Of a stretch of 64,000 nucleotides of DNA, positions 56,701-64,000 are shown piece after piece (position 1 is the stretch's first letter; each line of letters starts with the position of its first letter). Under the pieces are notes generated by a model that searched no databases, was not told where the DNA came from, and saw only the letters and a list, made by a program, of their open reading frames with translations. Origin of the DNA: Steinernema hermaphroditum (lineage: Eukaryota > Nematoda > Chromadorea > Rhabditida > Steinernematidae). The stretch is taken from the NCBI GenBank assembly GCA_030435675.1, contig CM059624.1, positions 9,386,769 to 9,450,768 on the forward strand, written 5' to 3'. The position numbers and the translations under genes are program-made.

Positions 56701-57801
56701 CTCCGACATCGCTCAGCAAGGTCGTAATGACCTGATGGAACTGAGTACTCGCAGGATGTTTGAGCATTCTCAGAAGGTGCATCTTCATCTCCTTGCGGAC
56801 GCTTTTCACTTGACTCGTTGACAGCGTTGGTGGTAAGTTAAACTGCAGCCGTTCAAGTGCCGATATAACCTGGAACGATGACCGCCTAAGGTACATGCGG
56901 GCCGAGATTAACTAACCTTCTGCATGAAGCCAGGTCTCTGACGAGCGATTTCGCAAATGCACCCGATACAGGTTAATAAATTAATACATGGAATATGCGT
57001 AGACAGCATTCTGGATATGAGGTTGTCGAAATCGAGACCGGCCTCTGTGTCCATCTTGTGGTAGGATATGAATTTGTGGTCGCGGCTCAGCTTGTCCAGC
57101 GACATTATCTGCCCTTTGTGCCTCGGAGCTTCGCTGTGCTGTGTTTGCGTGGTTTGTGACAATATGACGGTTTGGAGGAACTTCAAAGCCATCGAACAAA
57201 TACTAAACAAAGACAACTTCAATTTCTATGTGAAGGTATTACCTACTTACCCCTGATTGTCGGAGTCAGTACACTGGAGGATTCGATACTTCAGAACTTT
57301 CATAACGTCCCATGTGCTCTCAGCGCTTCGATCGTTTTTATGAGACGCGGCCCAGTTGAATATGAGAGGATAGACTAGGAACATCAGGTTTATTATCTTC
57401 TTGCGCACGGACACCGCTGTGTTCTGGTCGTCAAACGTGGTCCGCAAGATATTCGCCGCCTTTTCGAGCATTTCGCAGTCCTGCCGACATGCTTTCTCGA
57501 CAAACGAAACAACAAACAGTTGGAATCGAGGATCCTCGTGCCCGTAATCCATAAACCGCAACACTTCGTCGAAGAAATTATCTAGCAGCGAGCTACCGGG
57601 TCCACTTCCCAGAATCATCTGTTCGGCCTGAAACGCATGCACGTAAAGTCACCAGTGAAGTCAACAATCTGGAAAACTCACCTTTTTCAAATGTATCAGC
57701 CGCCGTTCAACTGGGAACGAAGTATTTTCGGCTTCATCGAGTTGAGAGCGGATCTCTGTTGGAACTGCGCTCATGCTGGACGTTATCTCTACATCATTCA
57801 T
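53758..57801 (-). CDS. SYMPK: Symplekin (mRNA 3'-end processing scaffold)
   Basis: Nuclear scaffold of the cleavage and polyadenylation complex and of the histone pre-mRNA cleavage complex. Start MNDVEITSSMSAVPTEIRSQ at 57801. N-terminal HEAT-type helices follow: FQLFVVSFVEKACRQDCEML, KIINLMFLVYPLIFNWAASH, MALKFLQTVILSQTTQ. A charged Pro-rich centre carries SKRPKLPPVEDDEY, a likely nuclear signal, and QMKKEQKEEFFARQQ. The C-terminal symplekin domain includes DLLDMIEHCPEGTQTLVAKI, TPEIVSRMMFLYVKRKTDVR and SLIPVLTRLSKEELFDLLPK, strongly typical of the family. It ends ECIQSEAERIESGENRS. About a dozen exons. The domain order and the C-terminal signature support the name. The exact exon set in 55400-56400 is the least certain part. 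Confidence 0.87.
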
Positions 57802-58760
57802 GGCTCCCCTGAACAGGAGATCTGAGGGTATTTGAGAAACGAACGCGAACCACGATGTCCGGCAAGAAACGGAAGAAAGTAGGGCCGAAGAGAGCAAAAC
57901 GCAACGCAAAACAGACACAAACTATTCACAAAGCGATGCAGTCTGTTTAATTATCGGAATCAACAGCTAAATACGCGTGGAATCACTCTCGTTATGCTAA
58001 CCAAAATCGATGTTTCCTGTAGTCAACTCCTTCCCGAGGTTACCCGTGCACTGATTTCCTTCGAGGCATCTGTAACTTCTTGGCCCCGGGACCAATAAGG
58101 AAGGAGAGACCTCCTTCCGAAGCTGTATTTCGAATTCAAAACGAATTTGCAGCAACCGTTGTAGGCACACGCAGCTGCAATCGCATCGCTGTAGGACCAC
58201 ACAGACAGCGGCACTCGCTTCCTTCAGAAAGCCTTTGTTCTCCCATCTCGGTTCCTAACTTCTCCTTCTTGTTCTTCTTCGTCTTCTTCTTCGGGATGGT
58301 CATTCTGTCCTTCTTCTTGGCCCCGTTCTGACCACTTCTCCCTCACATATGCTCGCTCTTGGTAGCCGAGGATCGTCGGCGGTTCGTCCTGTGTCGGAGC
58401 GTTTGCTGACGATTAATCGCCTCGCGTCTCTCGTTTATCTTTCTTCTCTGCTTAGAAAACGAAACTCGAAAAGGTGGCGATTTTTTTTGTAAATACGCGA
58501 GCTCTTCCTAAATGTGTTGTTTTGTAGATGTTTTGCCAAACGACTTGCTACGACGCTTATTTTGCCAAACGACGCTTATGATGCTACTCTGACGTCCTTT
58601 CGCGTTTTCGCTCGTAAAAAAACGTTCTAACGTCATTGCCTATCGATTTTTCATTTTCAACTGGATGTTAGACGCGAAAAGCCCGAGTTTTTTACTCCAG
58701 ATCACTTTCACATTCACGTCGCATGTGTTCAGTTTACTTCTGAACTTCCATCGATCCGAA
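57802..58760. promoter_or_regulatory. Bidirectional intergenic region symplekin / RTF1
   Basis: 960 nt between divergent genes for two transcription and RNA-processing factors. A Lys-rich minus frame near 58080-58330 was considered as a small gene but not accepted. No other feature stands out. Confidence 0.45.
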
Positions 58761-61148
58761 ATGTCGCAGCGACCGTCCCGTGCAGTAGCTGGTCGAAGCG
58801 CAGTCATCGAAAGCGGATCTTCAGATGATGGATCAGATGCCTCAGACGTCGAGGTCGGAACTTCCATGGCTGCACGGAAGAGGAAGTCCAAGGCTGCCGG
58901 ACCCTCAACCAAGAAGCAGCGACGTTCCGACTCCGATCGCTCCTCGGCGTCCGATGGAGAAATCAGCGACATTGGCGAGCACACCAGCAAGTTCGACGCC
59001 TTCGGCGACGATCTTACGTTTGACGAAGAGGACAGGAAGCGCCTCGCACAGATGACCGAAATGGAACGAGAGCAAGAGATCTTCAAACGTCTTGAGCAGA
59101 GAGATATGCTGAGACATCGGTATGCTCCTGTCGTTCTCCACAACGACTTCAATTTCAATTCAGATATGAGATCCAACAGAAGTTGGCGAAGAAGTCGCAG
59201 AAAATGGCAAAACGAGAGGACAGCGACGACGACGAGGACGCACACCAAAGGAGAAAGAAGCGGTCCAAAGCCCTGAGCCATTCTGATGATGGGTCACCTT
59301 CATCGAGAAGAAGTCTAAGTCCACTAGATGTCGTACCAAAAGGTGAGGAAGTCAACATATAAGCAATACATACTAAATATTTGTAGTCGAGCAAGCAGAA
59401 GTGACTGTCAAGGAAGAGGACAAACGTCCTACCCAGAGTGATGACGAATATGATGTTGATTACCACAGACCATCGGAGCAGCTAAACAAGATGAAAAAGA
59501 AAAACGCCATGGCAGATTTGTTAACTAAGAGGAAGGAGAAAAGAGATGGTATGTCCTAGTGATGAAGCCGCCATTCATCCACATTTGCCATTTAGCCGAA
59601 CAGAAGAAGATCGAGTTGAAAAAGAGCGCTTTGGAAGTCGATGACGTTTTCGGGAACAACAGCGATGATGACGACGGGAAATCTTCGAGTTCTTCATCAT
59701 CCGGCTCTTCTCGCAGTTCTTCCCGCAGTTCCTCCAGGTCCCGGTCAGCCTCTCCAAAGAATCGCCGCTATGTACGTACCTATGACGTATTTCTCATATC
59801 ATTGTCGCGTGTCAGGTTGAAACACGGGAAGAACTGAGTCGCATACGTCTGTCGCGCTTCAAACTCTCTCAGTTCTGTCATTATCCATTTTTCAAGGATT
59901 ACATTATCGGATGCTTTGTGCGTATTGGTATCGGAGCGTCGAAGGAAGGAAAGTCGGTGTACAGAGTATGGATTTGCATTCGGTACTTTGCGAGGGACTG
60001 ATGCCGATCTAGGTTGGACAAATTATCGATGTGGTGGAAACGGGAAAGGTCTACCAACTGGAAGAGACCAGAACGAACTTGGGCCTGAGATTGAAACATG
60101 CAGCGGAGGAAAGAGTGTACAGAATGGCGTTCGTGTCGAATTCGGACTTCACGGACTCAGAGTTCAAGAAATGGGCCGATTGCATGAAAACAGCTGTAAG
60201 CTATCGAAAAGTAAAATACTTACTCAAGTATTTTTCAGGATCAGCCCCTTTTATCTGTAGATACGATCGAGAAGAAGGGAAACGACATCAAAGCAATGTT
60301 AGCTCGGCCACTTACAGATGCGGACGTTGAACACGTAACTGGATACCATGACAATATTGTTTGATCATAAGCTATTATAGATGGTGAGCCAGAAGAAGAA
60401 ATTCAAAAAAACTATAGTCAACTTTGCCATGAAAAAGGAAGATTTGTACAAGAAAAAACTAGAGGCCGAGAGCGAGCACAAGTTTGACGAAGCACGCCGA
60501 CTGCAGAGAGAGATTGATGATGTTGACCAGCGAGCCGAAGAACTCAACAACAAGCGCACACAGGACGTGAGCAAAATCTCAGTAATTAACCAGCGAAATC
60601 GGGAGCTTATGAAGAAGTCCTTCCTGGGTAGTAAACCACACGAAGAATCAATCGTTCAAGATGACCCATTTACTCGGAAAAGCGGCAAGATGAGGGTTGG
60701 TTTGTGTAACTTTCTGAGAAGGAATAAGGCTCTTGTTTGAGATGGTTTCTGGAACGGCCAAAGCACTGCGGGCAGAAGGAGCGAATTCGAAAGCAGGTAG
60801 CGCCCAGTTAGTGCTGTTCCTTTCATCGTTTTTCGACTTTTCAGAGCCTGCAGCCCCTACTGGAAGCGAGTTGCCTGTGCTCCCGAAGCCGTCGTCCACG
60901 AGCGCTTTCGCCAACAAAGTGAAGGGCGAGGTCGACGATTTGTTCAAAGACTACTTTGACATCAACATAGACATTAACATCGATTTGAACAGTAAGCGTT
61001 GCTGCTGAAGAAGTGCCTCAGATGAACCATTTCAGGAAACTCGTCGATGGATGCAAGACCGAGTTCCAGCGGCACATCCTCCAGTCGTCCAACGACGTCC
61101 AAGGCTGTTTCTCTAGAAGACTATAAGAGGCGCCGCGGACTCATCTAG
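58761..61148 (+). CDS. RTF1: RTF1, Paf1 complex subunit
   Basis: Transcription elongation factor that binds SPT5 and promotes H2B ubiquitination. The start [20 protein letters not shown] leads a Ser/Asp-rich N-terminus. [20 protein letters not shown] and [20 protein letters not shown] are the RTF1 histone-modification segment. A Ser/Arg-rich insert ([20 protein letters not shown]) precedes the Plus3 domain: [52 protein letters not shown] and [17 protein letters not shown]. After it, [20 protein letters not shown] starts a coiled coil ([20 protein letters not shown]). The conserved C-terminus is [11 protein letters not shown] with TAG at 61146-61148. About ten exons. The Plus3 motifs and the terminal RRRGLI make the name secure. 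Confidence 0.95.
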
Positions 61149-61424
61149 CGAACGTCAAGTTGGTATTTCGCAGTATTTTGTGAATCATGTGAACCTTTGG
61201 ATAAATTGTCGCCAATGCGTGATTCCCACAAGCGCGAGTTCAGGGTTGTAACTCGGCGATGACAGCTGAAGCGCGTGAAAAAAGGCGAATCTCGAGCAAA
61301 CATCGCTCCTTTTGTTTGTCGGCGGCTGTCTCCAGAGGATAAAGGGTCGCCGTTGGCGGTCAGAGGCCTCCTGTCACTCGCGAGTCACTCCGTAACGCGC
61401 CAGCGCTTTTGAACGGTTACGGTA

Positions 61425-62553
61425 ATGGGACTCCCGGCGCTGTTCCGCGCCGTTTTCGTCATTGGCGCCGCCTTCGGCCTCCAGCTAAAGGCGCTCTTCG
61501 CCGACGCGGGCGTCGGCATCAGTTGCCCCTCGGGCAACAAGGTCTATGTGCACCCGATCAGTGGCGACCTCCAGCAGTGTTCCCAGCAACTCGGCTTCTA
61601 CAACCAGACGAGTTGCCCCGGCGGTACCGTCTGCGAGCGCTTCCCTATCCTGATCCCTGGGTTCCAGGACTACTGCTGCTGGGCCGACGACACGAACGAC
61701 GAGGAAAAGGAGGCCAATGGTAGGTGGCCCGGTTTAGCTCCGGCTACGATAAACTCTGCAGGCGTACTTCCCCCGCCGGAGGACCTTTCGGGATCAATCT
61801 TCGGAACGTCGCCGCCTCCAGAGGAGCCGAAGGAGAGCGAAGAAGACGAAGACGACGAGTGGATTCCGATGCCGACGACGCCGACACCGCTGACGAAGAA
61901 GACGAAGCGGCCGCCGCGAAGTCGCCGGATCCGTCCGACGACGACGGAGGCGCCGACGACAACCACCACAACTGCCAGGTGAACGCAGAGGGCGCGGCGA
62001 GACTCGAACACCCCGATTTCAGGCCTGTGCAGCCGCGCCGAGGACCGAAGTGCCGGAATCCCGACGACGCACCTCTGATCGACTTCGGGAACCGCCTGAG
62101 GGACTGCTACTTCCAGCAGTGTCCCTACGGGTACCGCTGCGAGTTCAACGCCGAGATCCGGAGGTACGTGTGCTGCGGCGCCGAACGTGACGTCTTCCCC
62201 CCGCCAGGTGAGTCTCCGAGGCATCCGACGCCAGAAGACGCCCCTTGCAGGACTGCCGCCCCTCCCGGCGCCGAAGCCGCTGGTTCCACGCCCCTTCCGT
62301 CCGCAGCATCCACCCTACTACCACGAAGACGGTAGGCGGCCGCCCCTCATCCCACCGTATGCCTCGTTTTCCAGAGTCGCTGGAGTGTCCCAGCGGGGCA
62401 GAGTTCCGTCCGTCGCCGGCGCAGATCGCCGTCTGCAGCCCCGAGGACCCGCAACTGAAGTGTCCGGCGAGCCACCCGGACTGCGTGCACTCGAGCTTCG
62501 CCGGGCAGATGGTGTGCTGTCGCCTCGTCCGAAGAAGTTGGCGCCGCCTCTAA
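61425..62553 (+). CDS. Secreted protein with lustrin-type cysteine-rich repeats
   Basis: Signal peptide MGLPALFRAVFVIGAAFGLQ. There are three cysteine modules of the lustrin type that is common in nematodes, CPxG...C...C...CC: ISCPSGNKVYVHPISG to FQDYCCWADD; KCRNPDDAPLIDFGNR to RRYVCCGAE; and ECPSGAEFRPSPAQIAV to QMVCCRL. Between the first two is an acidic then Thr-rich linker (TTTEAPTTTTTTAR), probably O-glycosylated. A Pro-rich linker precedes the third. Five exons are phase-matched and TAA at 62551 ends the gene. An extracellular matrix or cuticle role is plausible by family, with no direct evidence. The next gene follows in the same direction after 257 nt. Confidence 0.82.
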
Positions 62554-62810
62554 TTAATTTCTTCGCTCCTCTGTTTTATCTCATTGTTTGTGTTCGTCGA
62601 GAATTACGCCTTGCTGGAACGGGTTGAACCAGATTTGGCGCTGGGAACGGGAAGATCATCTCGGGGGTCAAGAGACGCGGTCGCGCGAGGAGAATCACAA
62701 AGGATCGTCCGTCGGACGCATTTCAACGCGGCCATCTCCAGTTGTTGTACTTCTCGTGGATCATCGATTCGTCTTAGCGGTTGCGCGTTTCTACCTCGAC
62801 CTTTCCAGGA

Positions 62811-63922
62811 TGGCACTCCTGCGAGGCCTTCTTCTGGCGGCGCTGCTGGTGGCGGTGAGGGCCCGCGAGACGCTCCTCTACGACAGCGAGCACAAGACGC
62901 CGGTGAAGCTCCGCTTCGTCGGGGGCCCGGAGACGCAGTCCTCAGTCCGACCGCGATCAGGTAGGCGCCGTTCCAGTTCTGGACCGGACCACTTTCATCC
63001 CTTTGTCTAATTGCTGCACGCATAATGAGCGCAGATTCGTCCAAATGGAATCCTTTTAGGCAAGTCAGGCGAACAGCTGGCCGCGCTCCGGCTCCTCCCG
63101 AAGGACCTCTCCAACGTGCGTCTATCCGAGCCCAAATCCCGCAAGTTCATGATCCACGGTAGGCCCCTCCTCAAGGACCCCGCTTAGCCCCTTCCAGAGG
63201 CGCTCGCCAACAGCTCCGCCCAGGGAAGGCTGGCCCTGGTGCCGGCGGACAACTCCGTCATCAGCTCGGACGTGGACCTGCACAAGATCCTCCAGCGGAC
63301 GACGATGAAGATGCGCCCCTACCCGACGACGACGCCAGAGACACCGACGGAGGTCCCCTCGGAGCACAGCGAGAACGAGATCATTGAGGAGCCTCTGAAC
63401 CTGTCCCCAGCCGCCGCCGTGCAGCAGCAGCCCCCCGAGCCCCCGAAGCAGCTCCCCCCGGCGCGCCCCAGTCTGCCCCGGGCTTCGCAGCTCCCCGCCG
63501 CCGTCCCGATGGCCTCCGCCCTGACACCGCCTCCGCCCTCCTTCGCTGCCGAGGCGACACCTTCTGGCGACAAGGAGCCCCTCGGTTGCGGCTGGGACAT
63601 CCTCTCCAACAGCTGCAAGGACCTCTTCGGTCTCGGATGGTGTCTCGAGTGCCGCGACTTCGGCAACATCTTCTTCCACGACTGCAAGTGCGCCATGCGC
63701 GCCCCGAGCGTCCCATCCGTCGCCCCCCAGAATCCTCAGCCGACGCCCTTCCCCCTCGTCGCCCCTCAACCCCAGATGGCCGTTCCCCAGCTGCCCCAAG
63801 TGCCCCAAATCCCGCAGATTCCCCAGGTCCCACAGGTGCCCCAGTTTCCCCAGATCCCTCAGACGCCTTCCGTCGGCGTCCTTCCGCCGGCGCCGCAGCA
63901 GCTCTTCATCCTCCGCACCTAG
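62811..63922 (+). CDS. Secreted proline-rich protein with a six-cysteine core, unrecognised
   Basis: Signal peptide MALLRGLLLAALLVAVRA, with the ATG 1 nt after a cctttccag acceptor. The middle is Pro/Thr/Glu-rich (RPYPTTTPETPTEVPSEHSE). A compact cysteine core follows: LGCGWDILSNSCKDLFGLGW then CLECRDFGNIFFHDCKCAMR. A run of PQ(V/I)PQ units comes next and the protein ends QQLFILRT with TAG 63920-63922. Three exons; introns begin gtaggc. No family was recognised. Composition suggests an extracellular or cuticular protein, an inference only. Confidence 0.75.
63784..63862 (+). repeat. 9-bp tandem repeat coding PQ(V/I/L/F)
   Basis: Nine degenerate units of the type ccccagNtN encode alternating Pro-Gln-hydrophobic triplets near the C-terminus of the preceding protein. 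The last 78 nt of the window (63923-64000) show no feature. Confidence 0.8.
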
Positions 63923-64000
63923 TCAGGTCACCAAGAAGTGCGTCTTTCGGAACAAGCCTGTGATCTCCTTCAGACCTTTCCTGGCGACATAGATGCAACT

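Noticed and set aside
57997..58331. Possible small minus-strand gene with Lys-rich start and Cys-rich end
   Set aside because: Cysteines and the Lys-rich start fall in different frames with no convincing intron to join them.
1..64000. tRNA, rRNA, CRISPR array, bacterial operon or viral insertion
   Set aside because: No cloverleaf-like boxes, spacer-repeat arrays, Shine-Dalgarno context, or viral polymerase, integrase or capsid motifs were seen on either strand.

Overview
The window is nuclear DNA of a small-genome animal, almost certainly a nematode. The evidence is dense genes on both strands, introns mostly of about 40 nt ending in TTTCAG or a close variant, start codons lying 0-10 nt after an apparent splice acceptor (as in spliced-leader trans-splicing), a likely SL-type operon, and a lustrin-type cysteine-rich secreted protein. 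GC content is moderate to high with a strong coding bias. The species cannot be named. Exon models were built by eye from frame continuity, splice signals and homology remembered for each family.

Region 0-5 kb: the 3' half of a collagen prolyl 4-hydroxylase alpha subunit (+) with two pairs of duplicated, apparently mutually exclusive exons across its catalytic core, converging on a receptor tyrosine kinase with a von Willebrand A-like ectodomain (-). Region 6.5-14.5 kb: three tandem SLC22-like transporters (+), then a small membrane protein. Region 15.5-26.8 kb: a divergent beta-catenin-like armadillo protein (+), then VPS18, a small repeat-bearing protein, a four-helix MARVEL protein and MYG1 (all -), interrupted by an AT-rich repeat island.

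Region 27-32 kb: a GCP2-like gamma-tubulin complex protein and URM1 in operon-like spacing (+), then eIF4A3 (+). Region 32.4-39.2 kb: a FMRFamide-type GPCR (-) and a 3.8 kb gene-free stretch. Region 39-46 kb: a C2H2 zinc-finger protein with an acidic tail (+), the cyclin-like membrane protein CNPPD1 (-), and an acidic RG/AT-hook protein (+).

Region 47-64 kb: a PLD3-type phospholipase D (+), peroxidasin (-), symplekin (-), the Paf1-complex subunit RTF1 (+), a lustrin-type secreted protein (+) and a secreted proline-rich protein (+). Two genes serve collagen and basement membrane (P4H, peroxidasin). Several are housekeeping RNA or transcription factors (eIF4A3, symplekin, RTF1). Most neighbours have no evident common pathway. 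No tRNA, rRNA, CRISPR or bacterial features were seen.
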